A stretch of 64,000 nt of DNA from Zantedeschia hybrid cultivar (taxonomy: Eukaryota; Streptophyta; Magnoliopsida; Alismatales; Araceae). Both the position numbers and the translations under genes were made by a program. The stretch's first letter is position 1; every line of letters begins with the position of its first letter. The notes beneath the pieces are model-generated. The model made no database searches and was not told the DNA's origin. It was given only the letters and a program-made list of their open reading frames with translations. Where the stretch lies: contig JARZZO010000008.1 in assembly GCA_030544215.1 (NCBI GenBank), positions 17,231,114 through 17,295,113 on the forward strand, written 5' to 3'. Positions 36,341 through 46,562 of this stretch are shown one piece after another.

Positions 36341-38274
36341 AGGTTACTTATCGGTTTGGTTACTATTTGCATCCTTTTTGGTCATTTTTAATAAGACAAT
36401 TGTATTTTTAGTTTCTTTTTTGTTCTTGTGCATTCATATCCTTAACTTACCCTGAAAATTATCAGAATCAGATGCAGATAAGAGCATGTGCGTACAGTAT
36501 ACATTTGCATTTTTTCGCGGAGTTTTTCTAAGTTTTTTTATATATATTTTATGTACGTCTACGGAACTGGCATGCTAGCTAGCGCTTGGTGCTTATTTGA
36601 CGTCGAGCTGCGGAGGGAATGGTTGTGCTCTACTTGAGATGGATAGGAAGCAAGATGAGGGATATTTAAGTTGTTAGAAAAATATGGAATATGGATATAA
36701 TACTTTCATTTATTACTTGAGAAATATATGGAATCTTAACATGAAGTATTAGGGTGAGCGTGAAAGTGAGTGAAACTCACTTACTTTGCCCCACTTCAGT
36801 TTGATTGTTTGAAGGTTTTAAAACCATTCCAACTCACTTCCCCAGTAGAGCTCAAAAAGACCATAGTGATTTTTGAAGAAAAAGTTTCAAAGACAATTAT
36901 GTGTAATTGACCTCCCTCTATTTAACCTAAATACTAGTTCTTTCTTAATACTTACATGTAATTAAATTATCAAAATTTACTTTACGAAAGTCAGTTATGT
37001 GCAACCAAAGAATAAACTTGACCTCCTAAAAATAAATTACAAGTAATTAAAGTATCATAATTTTGAACTTACTTGAAGCTAGCTCACTTTCACGAGCTTA
37101 TCTCCAATGCAAAGCTACTTCCATTTTAACCAAAGGCACTCTCAGTGTACTTTTGCTTATTTTTTACGTCTTAATTTAGAGGTCCTCATTTAGAACAATA
37201 AGAGAAAAATAAGGAGTTCAAAAGAATGAAAGAAAACTACATTAAAAATTTTTGTTCTCTCAAAGTCAAACTTTATAAAATAGGCAAGTGTCACTCTCAA
37301 ATCTGCTCTCTATTTTTTCTTTTGATTTGGAAGGATCCTAACAGATATAAATACTAAAGAAAATTTCTCCACTCAAAATTTGAATAAAGTCTAACACACA
37401 TTACCAAAGTAAAGTAGCAAACTTATGAAGGAAATAAAAATATAGTAGATATAAAATAACTTAAAGGATGCAAAAATAATCCTAATCTCTTGAGAAACTA
37501 CAACCATTGATCCGATTTTTGTCATGTTCTTATTATTTTTAGGGCTTTTTCTGTATGGATTTCTATAAATATAGTGAATTTGAAATAAATCCATATATCT
37601 TGCATATTCTGATATTAGTCTATATAAACTTAATATAATTGAATAATAAATGCTTCCAATTAAGATTGTTTAAAAGAAATAAATATTCATGGAATTTCTT
37701 CAAATCAATGTTAAAAATAGATGAAAAGACATGAAATGATTCTAAAAAAATTAAAACAAAGTCCCAATGAATAGTAAAAAGGAGCTTTAATGGGTCTAAC
37801 TTAATAATAATTTTTAATTTTATAATTTTTTTAGATTGTCCAATTGAATGTTGAGTTGTACGGATACATGGGAAATGTTCATAAAGATCTTCTTCTTCTT
37901 TTTGTTGCATCGACTGCCGATGTAACAAGTAAAACTCAAAAAAAAAAAAAGTAAAAGTATAAATGACTTTTCAAGAATGAGTTAAATTTAAACGCATGCT
38001 TATCTATGACAAAGTTAAGAAAAACATAGAGAACCAAATTGTAGGAATTAAAAATTAAAAATTTTAAGTATATAAGAACTAATATCAAAATATGCAAGAT
38101 ACAAAAATTTATTGGCAATTCGTTAAGTTTATAAAGATGGATATATAAAAAAGTCTTATTTTTATTTATAATAAATAAATAAATTGGATAAGATTAATAT
38201 CCCTATCCGTACGTTAAAAGATACACTCGCATGTTTCCTTTTTTAATGAGGTTCTCCTTTTTACCATTTAAAGC
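36341..38274. other. AT-rich upstream DNA of LACS
   Basis: No gene was recognised. The tract is AT-rich with short ORFs only. Bases 37790-37930 carry AGATTGTCCAATTGAATG and TTGTACGGATACATGGG, which resemble one arm of the CGATCGGA-type MITEs. Confidence 0.65.
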
Positions 38275-38455
38275 CGGGGATTCGCGACGTCAGATCGTTT
38301 GGTTCGCACGTGCGCACGCGGATGTCGGCTGGGGACGGGCCAATGGGCATCCCTATGTTCGTACTGTGTGGTCGTTTCAGTGGGTCCGGAGTAGGAGGAG
38401 CTTTCTCAAAGTCACGTGTCGAACAAGAAGCTTATCATAAGCTTCCACGTGACGT
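38275..38455. promoter_or_regulatory. GC-rich island with three G-boxes and a 17-bp palindrome
   Basis: CACGTG occurs at 38307-38312 (inside CGCACGTGCG), 38413-38418 and 38446-38451. The last two flank the palindrome AAGCTTATCATAAGCTT (38428-38444). GACGTCAG and GTGACGTTAG (TGACG-type sites) lie beside them. G-boxes bind bZIP and bHLH factors in plants. The island is 2.4 kb upstream of the LACS start codon, and no transcript start is visible, so a regulatory role is inferred. Confidence 0.45.
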
Positions 38456-38501
38456 TAGTTGACGAGAATCTTGCGCGAAGCTGGCGGATATTTTCTGCGA
38501 T

Positions 38502-38653
38502 GTGGTTAGGTGAGAGTTGAGAAACACAAAGAAGTCTGCTCTTCTTAGTAGTTGAGAAGCACGCACAGATATTAGGTAAACAAACGTCGAGAATCAGGGG
38601 ATCTGCTCCCTATCAACAAGAAGACTTTTTTTTCTCAACTCTCACCTAATCCA
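38502..38653. repeat. Inverted repeat, possible small MITE
   Basis: The left arm GTGGTTAGGTGAGAGTTGAG (38502-38521) and the right arm, reversed, GTGGATTAGGTGAGAGTTGAG differ by a 1-nt indel and continue into GAAA. The loop is about 100 bp and contains AAGTCTGCTCTTC, with a partial counterpart before the right arm. Confidence 0.7.
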
Positions 38654-38839
38654 CGTCATAAAAATATTTATCCTACAAGTAATATTTGTTGAGACAGTTA
38701 ATTCAAGTGATCGAATGACTATCCAGCATTTTATCGGGTGGGGATGACCATCTAGCAATGCGTCTGATGGGGGAGAGTACCGGATTTCGAATTTTTATTT
38801 TTTATCAGATTTTTTAACTTTTTTGAAACGTTCAATAAA

Positions 38840-39151
38840 AAATCTAACGGTACACTAACAAGTTGAGGTCGGCCCTATCCGACTATATATGTTTTTTGAC
38901 AAAAAAAATGCATGCAAATCGAGATGTATGTCAAAAGTTTTTTTCCCTAAAAAATTATATAGGGTCAAGATCGACTCGAACTTGTTGACTATACTGTTAG
39001 ATTTTTGATCGGACATTTCAAAAAAATTAAAAAAATTAAAAAAATTAAAAAAATAAAAAATTGGTGCCCTCTCCACCCAATAGGCTGCTGGAAGCTCCAT
39101 GCATTGCGATCGACGTGGATTGCAATGCATGGGACATTGCAGCAAGTATTA

Positions 39152-39230
<79 letters not shown>

Positions 39231-39543
39231 CCCCAATCGCAATGGAGGCATTGCAGTGGATAAAAGAAAAAAAATCAAAACTTATTTTAGGTCAATCCCA
39301 ACATCTCCTATCCGACCGTACAATACAATATCCGATCGGAGGATCCAAAAAAATTGAAAAAGTAAAAATCGACCCAATGAACAATGCTCCTTAATGGGCC
39401 AAGCCCAATAATAATTTTTTTATTTTTCAATTTTTCTTGGGACGTCCGATAGGGCATTGCCTTGTACGGCCGACCTAAAAAAAAATCAAATTTCCTTTTT
39501 TCACCCATTCATTGCTATTGGGAGGGAGGGACATTGCAGCAAG

Positions 39544-39590
<47 letters not shown>
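38840..39590. mobile_element. Two adjacent partial MITEs ending in microsatellites
   Basis: GGGACATTGCAGCAAGTATTA occurs at 39131-39151 and at 39528-39548, each time as the right end of a CGATCGGA-type MITE. In the first copy the end runs into (CT)n(AT)n at 39153-39226; in the second it runs into (AT)n at 39547-39588. Arm motifs such as GATCGGACATTTC (39007) and GATCGGAGGATCC (39334) mark the interiors. No left terminal repeat is intact. Confidence 0.5.
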
Positions 39591-39591
<1 letters not shown>

Positions 39592-39599
39592 ACTATAAC

Positions 39600-41197
39600 A
39601 TGGCTCGGGACGTCCTCTCCCAAAATCTTCATCCCGATGTCAAAAAAATAAAAAATTTATCAAAATTGTAAAATATTTAAATACCCTCTTATAGGTTGGT
39701 TACGATTAATTTGGTTTTTACTTCTTTGGGTTTAATTTAAAAAAATAGTAAAATAGTAAAAAAAAATGTCATTCTTTGAGGATCAAAATTAAAACTTCGC
39801 GAGAGGGGATCCTCATTAAAGGCTAATCTGACGATTTTTTTATTTTTTTAACTATTTTAATATTTTTAAATTTTACTTTTATATGTACATCCAATCAGAT
39901 GGCTAAGATTTATTGTCACGATTAACAGTACAAATCAAAGTTCCAGAGATGAGAATAATCTTAAAGGGTTTATTTTAATATTTATAATTTTATAAAAAAA
40001 ATTATTTTTTTTAATATAGGGAATGTGAGTTTTTTGTGAGCTAAAGACATCTAACTTAGATGCGCTCTGAGACGTATTTGATATATATCTATATATTAGC
40101 TCTATGCACACGTGCGCGCCGTGAAAATATCAAATTTGAATCAACAGGTGTTAGCTTTGGCAGGAAATCAAGAACTTTGTATTAGTAATTCTTTATAAAG
40201 AGAGACAAATTCTCTTGCTTTCACATGTTCTAGTTTTATTTTTGACTAAAAATAGGAATTCTACTTTAGTATTATATATATAAATGCTAGAATGCAAACC
40301 GATGTGTGCAGTTAAACCACAGGCACTATTTTGAGTCCTATCTTTATATTTTAAAAATATATTTTTTATAATTTTTAAAATATTTAATAACCTCTTTTGG
40401 GGTTGTTTCCATTTCTTTAGGCTTTATTTTGACCGTCTACACATAAATCTCAATTTTTAAAAATTATGAAAAAATAGTCAAAAAATGAAAAATTTGTCAT
40501 ATTAGCCCTTTAGTTGTTTCCATTCTTTGGAGTTTTAGTATTCATTACTAATTTACGAATGCAAATTCAGTCAGCTTATATTGAAAGCCTCACGATCTAA
40601 CGGTGAAACTTAAGTAAAAAAAAGATGAAATTTATTTTGAAGGGAGAGTTGAATATTTAGAAATTTATTATAATTTTTATTTTTTAAAAAACATGGAGAA
40701 GGAATTGAAACAGTGCGTACGCACTGTAGCCCCGGGCACCCCCACCTAAAAATTGACCCTTTCGATTTAAAAGAAATAAAAATCACTAAAAAATTGAAAA
40801 TATTCGAATATCCTCCTTTAGGTAGTTTTTCACTTCTTTGGATCTAACTTTTATTGTTATATCAAAAAAATTTATCAAAGCCAACTAATCAAATCCGTCA
40901 TTGTTTGGAGTTCAAAACTAAAACTTCAAGAGATGGGATCAACCATGATGGTTAATTTGATAATTTTTTTTATTTTTGACTAGTTTTCAATATTTCTAGG
41001 TATACGTACCTGATCAAATGGATCCAGTTGATTATTAAGATCAGAGGATGAAAATTAAGCCTCCGAAAATAAGATCAACTCTAAGGGGTCTATTTTAATA
41101 TTTGAAACTTACAAAAAAACTTATTTTTTTTTACAATGGGGAGGATGGATTTTCGAGGGGAGCACATCTAACTTAGATTCGCCTCGATGCTCATTTT

Positions 41198-41257
<60 letters not shown>

Positions 41258-41760
41258 ATCTCCAGGTGCATCTAATTTAGATGTGTCCCCTCTCGAAAAT
41301 CATCACTAAAATTTTTTAAATATTAAATTGAGTCCCTTAATGTTATTCTCATCTCTTGAAGTTAAATTTTCACAGCATGACAGTGAAAGTGAATCGTAAC
41401 CATCCAAGGACACACTCAATTGGATGGCTGCGATTGCATTTTTCAATCGTACTATGAAAATTAAATTTTAAATAGTGGGAACAAGTATGAGGGTAATTGA
41501 ATATTTTTAAATTTTTTGATAATTTTTATTTTTTTAACATGGAGATGAGAGAGTTTCGGGAAGGGGGCACAGTGCATCTAACTTAAATGTACCTCTTTCT
41601 TGAAATTCTCTGCTTTTCATGATTAAAAAAAAAACATTCAGTAAAAGTTCTAAAATGGGAATAAGACTAAGGGACCTTAATTTATTATTTGTAAATTTTT
41701 TAATATTTTTTATTTTTATTTAACATGAAAAGAAGAAGATTTCAAAAGAAAAGCATATAA
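39600..41760. repeat. Cluster of diverged AT-rich modules with CATCTAACTTAGAT ends
   Basis: CATCTAACTTAGATGCG (40048), CATCTAACTTAGATTCG (41165), CATCTAATTTAGATGTG (41270) and CATCTAACTTAAATGTA (41573) recur, each itself nearly palindromic. Between them are repeated phrases such as AATATCCTCTTTTAGG, AAAACTTC.AGAGATGGGATC and TCTATTTTAATATTT. At least three modules of roughly 400-550 bp, in mixed orientation, make up this gene-free tract. Confidence 0.6.
41203..41260. repeat. (AT)n(GA)n compound microsatellite
   Basis: AT units followed directly by GA units, within the repeat module cluster. Confidence 0.95.
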
Positions 41761-41839
41761 GTTAGATAAACCCTGAGACTCACTTGACATCATCAAAGAA
41801 GTTATAATTATAGTTTTATCAAAATCTTCTCAGTTAAAT

Positions 41840-42665
41840 GTACTAGAAAGATTCTGTAAATTTTCGCTTGCAGATCACCATTAAGAAAAGCATTCTTAAC
41901 ATCAAATTAGTAAAGCTCCCAAGAAAACTAGACAACAAGAGAGAACAGAACTCTAACATATTTCAGTTTGGCCACATAGGCTAATGTCTCTAGATAATCC
42001 ACACCATAAGTCTGGGTAAAGCCCTTGGCAACAAGTCTAATCTTATACCTTTGAACAGTATCATCAGAATGATACTTAATAGTATACACCCATATAGACC
42101 CAACAAAACTCTTCCTTAGAGGCAAAGTCACCAACTCTCAAGTGTTGTTTTTTTCAAAAATTTGCATCTCTTCCTCCATGGCTTGCATCTACTTTGAGTC
42201 CTTAGCAACTTCTGCAAAAGAATTAGGAAAATGATAAGTGAAAATAGCAGATAAAAAAAAACAATAAGATGGTAAGAGACTAGAATAGAAAATGTAGTAA
42301 GAAATAAGATGCTTGGTACACGTTCTTGTCCCTTTCCGGACAGCAATAGGTAAGTCCAAATTTGTATAAATTGTAAGTGAGGGGGTCAAAGAATGACCTA
42401 AAATTTCAGCAGCTTTTTGAGATGGTGGATCCATGGGAGGCCTATGCTTGTGCCATGCATATCTGGAGTAAGTGAGGATATCCAATGGAGTTTGTTAGAA
42501 GATCCAAATGCAGTACTAGTTGTGTCAGTAATAAGAGGTAGCGGAGGAACTAACTCGGGAGGAGGATCACAACAAGAGCTAGGAGTGAAGTTGTCATGGA
42601 GCTGCTTCACTGTCTTTGGAGTGAAGTTAAGGACTAGTGGATTAGGGAGCTTGCGGATCATTCGT
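41840..42665 (-). pseudogene. Ty1/copia reverse transcriptase fragment, decayed
   Basis: In gene direction the fragments read RKGTRTCTKH (linker before RT), EVAKDSK..MQAMEEE, then SIWVYTIKYHSDDTVQRYKI, RLVAKGFTQTYGVDYLET and DVKNAFLNGDLQ. This is the order of the N-terminal copia RT domain. Frame shifts and stops separate the pieces, and the rest of pol is absent, so it is a dead fragment. It abuts a LINE-like fragment in the opposite direction near 42663. Confidence 0.85.
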
Positions 42666-42950
42666 TCTTGGTGAAGAGTCCCTTTCCTGATTGGAAGATT
42701 CAGGCTACCAAGACTGGTCCACTGAAGATGGGATGCTGGGTTTTAAGTTGTGCCCCTTGGCATATCGATGCGGCGATGTCTCCGGCTCCCTTAGGCTTCA
42801 AGGTTTGGTTGTGGTTGTTTGGATGTTCCCTTGCATATCTGGAATGGTGATACTTTCCAGGCCCTGGTCGAGCCTTTTGGCGTGCTTAGAGGGTTTGACG
42901 CCAGGTCCCTGGACAAGTTGATGCTGAAATACGCTCAAGTTTTGATTGAA
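42663..42950 (+). pseudogene. LINE ORF1 (DUF4283-like) fragment
   Basis: The sequence reads SPFPDWKIQATKTGPLKMGC, then in another frame DVPLHIWNGDTFQALVEPFG, LRGFDARSLDKL and YAQVLIEE. The VPLHIW..DTF...V..FG signature is that of the nucleic-acid-binding ORF1 of plant LINEs. Frame changes and truncation show it is dead. Confidence 0.6.
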
Positions 42951-44531
42951 GAAAATACATATAAAATTCTACTGAACTTTACGACGTACATGTCAGCATA
43001 TTTGAATCTCCTGGCATTTTTATTAGAGTTCTATAATCACAACTTTTTTAAGATGTTAAGAGATATTTATAACGGTACTTAGGAGTTAGAGATATGCATA
43101 CAAATATAGCAATTTATAAGAATATTATATAAGTTTTTATATATAATATCATTTAATCTATTTTACATGGGAAAATCTAAGCAGTAAACCCCCAATCAAT
43201 GCAAATTAAAAGTTGAGCGTACCGTTCGTTACTGCACGCGGCAATGGAGAGGCAGTTGAGTTGACCTGTTGCGCAACGTCCTGATCCTTCAAAATATAAA
43301 GTTTTATGATAAATATTTTTATGTTTTAACTCCTAAAAATATAGTATATGTATAAATAAGTCCTCCTAATCTAACTATTTATATATAAATTCTCAAAATC
43401 TATCAGAGAATTGGTGAAAGGTCCTTATATTACAAATAAGTATTTAAAAAGACTTATTTGTAAGGAAGTTGTGATTGTGAGAACTTATTTATAAATAATT
43501 AAATTAAAAGAATTTATTTATAATATCAAAAGGTTATAGGGATTTGGTATTTGATAAAAAAACCAAACAAGGCCACACACCATCTGCGTCTATATTTATA
43601 TGGCATTTATACATGCAAGCATGAAGGCAGCTGGTAGGTTCCAATTAAAGAAAATAACATGATACCATATATATGTAGCAAACTTAGTTAAAAAAAAATA
43701 ACATGCCCTTGATAATTTATAGAGAAAATTAATTGGGCTTCCCTGTCATTGACATTGTTTTCTGCCCCATATCAGTTTTTTGTTAATTGAACAACTTCCA
43801 CCTTTTCTCCGACATTATTTTTTATCTTTTCTCATTAACTATTCATTATAAATTATCAAATTTTAATATTTTAATGTAATAACACATTAACATAATAATA
43901 TAATAATGTAATAATGCAATAACATAGTAGTGTATTAGCAAACTAGTGTGTTCGAGTCTCAACTAGTTACTAGGTTAACATTACTATATTATTAATTAAT
44001 ATGTTATCTTTTTTTTCTTTTTTTTTTTGCTTCAGTTGGATATCAATATGTTGTTATGTTAATAGTTGATATTAAAGGAGGTAACATTATCACCTTATCT
44101 TTGTTACTACATTATTGCATCCACTTATCGATGGTTTGTTATGAAATAATTAATGGGAGGGAATGAAAATTAATACACGATGAATAGTGGAGATCGAGAA
44201 GCTCATAGAAGGATAAAAATAAAGTCACACTTCTGATACGGAGGTTTGACTCAAATTTCCAAGTTTACAACCTATATATAACTAGAGATTGTCTAGCTAT
44301 TAAATTATTGTTTACAAATAACGACCAGTAAATATTTTAATTTCAACTCTCCTGGTGCTATTGTAGCTTGAAATTTTTCCTTATGTAAAGATATATTTTA
44401 TTGGATTATTAAAAAATGTCTATATGTTTATATTTTTTTTAAAAATGTCTAACACGTCAGATGTTAAATAACCAGTCATACTTTTACCATTACAAGAGAT
44501 ATGCTTTCTTATATATACACCTTTCTTGTAC
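42951..44531. other. AT-rich intergenic DNA
   Basis: No gene was recognised. It contains the diverged foldback copy at 43290-43566 and an ATAATGTAATAATGCAATAAC-type short-period AT repeat at 43870-43950. Confidence 0.65.
43290..43566. mobile_element. Diverged copy of the foldback element at 19408
   Basis: It shares ordered blocks with that element: AATAAGTCCTCCTAATCTAA, CTATCAGAGAATTGGTGAAA, then AAGGAAGTTGTGATTGTG and AGGTTATAGGGATT. The arms are partly inverted copies of each other. Confidence 0.65.
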
Positions 44532-44766
44532 GAGTAATACTTGCTGCACCACGCTGGCATGATATAACTCACGTGGATTACCGCATCAGAAGAGATCGGA
44601 CAACGACAAGTTGTGTAATTTTTTTATTTTTTACCATCCGATTTTTAATTGTATAACTAAAAAAATTGAAAAAAAAAAAGATCGCACGCTCATACAATCC
44701 AAACCGTTTGCATCACACATGGTTCAACTAGTTGCTAAACTGCACGTAGTCCAGTAAGTATTACTT
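44532..44766. mobile_element. Mutator-type MITE, GAGTAATAC family
   Basis: The left end is GAGTAATACTTGCTGCACC. The right end is CCAGTAAGTATTACTT, which inverts to AAGTAATACTTACTGG. The interior has GAGATCGGACAACG and AT-rich arms. The flanks TTCTTGTAC and TTCTTTTGT are only partly alike. Confidence 0.6.
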
Positions 44767-44814
44767 TTCTTTTGTTATTATGTATACACGTCTTATTTTT
44801 GGCACTTATGAATA

Positions 44815-45013
44815 TTTCATTCATTCATTGATAATAGAGAACAAAGGTAAATCTGCAACTAGTAGACCTAACACAGGGAAGAGGAGTTTGAGGGGCTCCA
44901 ACAACTTCCCCGAGCATAAGAAATAACAGATTTAGCCATGGCATGAGCCACAGAATTACGACTACAGGGAGCATAATTAAGTTTGATAGGGTGTCGTTGA
45001 AGGAGGAGCTCAC
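44815..45013 (-). pseudogene. LINE 3' end (RNase H C-terminus), 5'-truncated
   Basis: In gene direction it reads ELLLQRHPIKLNYAPCSRNS, VAHAMAKSVISYARG and SPSNSSSLC before a stop, then a 3' region with CTATTATCAATGAATGAATG. RNSVAHAMAK is the final helix of the RNase H domain of plant LINEs, and the following sequence looks like the short LINE 3' UTR. The rest of the element is missing, as in 5'-truncated insertions. Confidence 0.7.
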
Positions 45014-45994
45014 ACAGAGAGAGACAGAGAGAGAGAGAGAGTTTTCAGATTGTTGGATAGTAAGATGGACTGTAGTCTCATACTCTCATTGGTGTGATGT
45101 GGGCAGCACAAGGGTTTGAGAATAGTCTCATTGTGATGCTTGGGCTGCTGGTATTTTTGGTTCATATTCATATTTCTTCGTAAAAACTATGGCAGTGTGG
45201 AACATAAAAGCAGCAGCAGTTTATAGGAACTTAAGGATACATATCCAAAATTGATACTTCTGTACAACAAATCAAAAGCTTGGATTGCATAGTTCTGAAT
45301 TGGCTTGTCTGAATCAAATTTTAATGGGCTGATCCACTAATACGATCCTGGCCCGCCGATCCTTGATCCTTGTCCGGAATTGATCAGATCAGCCTGGCTC
45401 ACCAACATTTGCCTGTCTGGATCTAGCCAATCTGGTTCCAGTGGCTATAAGGGGTGTTAATGGGCTGGGCCAGAATGCAGGCCTGCCGGGGCTGGCCCTT
45501 CACAGGCCGCATAAACTTTTGCATGCATTTGTTTCCGCTTAAACTGATCTGGGAGGTTTTGATTTTATTGTTTGGATGATGGCTTTGAATCTTGTGTTTT
45601 ATATCTGTATGATGGGAGCTCTATCTTTCTGATGCTGATACTTTTTTAAGTGTGCACAGCCTACTTATTGGCTAGGATGTGCACTCCGTATACAGAATCC
45701 AGTGGTGTCTTCACTAGGATAAATAGGCAGATGATCTGATGTAAGATAGAATTTCGGGGCAGATGACATAATGTAGGAAAAATTTTTGGCACATAAGATA
45801 CTGTGGGAACAAGCTTAGAGGTCTGCAGCATTCCAAGGATATATTGCTAAGAATAATTTCAACTAGGTGCTTTAAGAACTCTTTGGTTTAGTTTATTGGT
45901 AAACTTGTTTTTCACTGTTGCTTTAGTTTGGATGGTTAAAAAAAGTCTCCAGAAATTCACTTGGGTTTATCATAAACTAAAAAACTTCCCTATA

Positions 45995-46327
45995 AGGGGT
46001 TGTTTGTTTTAGTGTAAAATTATGTAAATCACCGGTTTCAAAATCACTGGTTTCAAAACAAGTGAATTTTTTTTGTTTTAGAATCATGAAATGTTTGTTT
46101 GGTTGTTTGTAAAATAAAATACGAGGGATACTTCAATCTTCTTGTTTTGATTTATAGTGGGCCTTTACTGTAAACCAACACAATAGAATTGGACTGTCAA
46201 GTGGGCAAACAAGGCCCAAACATGATTTTACTTTACATTGTTTTACATCATTCCAAACAACTAAAAACACTGTAAAATGAAACAATTGTTTCAAATTACG
46301 TTGTTTTACGCTAAAACAAACAACCCT
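45995..46327. mobile_element. MITE with AGGGGTTGTTTG ends
   Basis: The left end is AGGGGTTGTTTGTTTTAGTG. The right end, reversed, is AGGGTTGTTTGTTTTAGCG. Both continue into GTAAAA. TATA flanks both sides (45991-45994 and 46328-46331). The interior has paired GTTTCAAA and ACAAGTG motifs. It lies 235 bp upstream of the first exon seen of the unrecognised gene. The superfamily is uncertain. Confidence 0.7.
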
Positions 46328-46562
46328 TATATGTATTTTTGGGGACTCCCAGACTTGTCATAAACTCACTAAAGTCTATGCAAAACAACCAAACATGAGT
46401 TTATACAAAACACATTTATGATAAATGTGTTTACGATAACCCCATCCCCATTTTGTTAAGTTGCATCCAGACAGGAAATTTGACAAAGTAATGCTTTCTG
46501 CTGACAATATGAGTGTGACAATCAGCTAGGTTCCAGCCTTGCAGTTAGAGATACTTTTGCAG

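Noticed and set aside
39005..39394. Frames encoding (IY)n peptides
   Set aside because: They are direct translations of the AT microsatellite.
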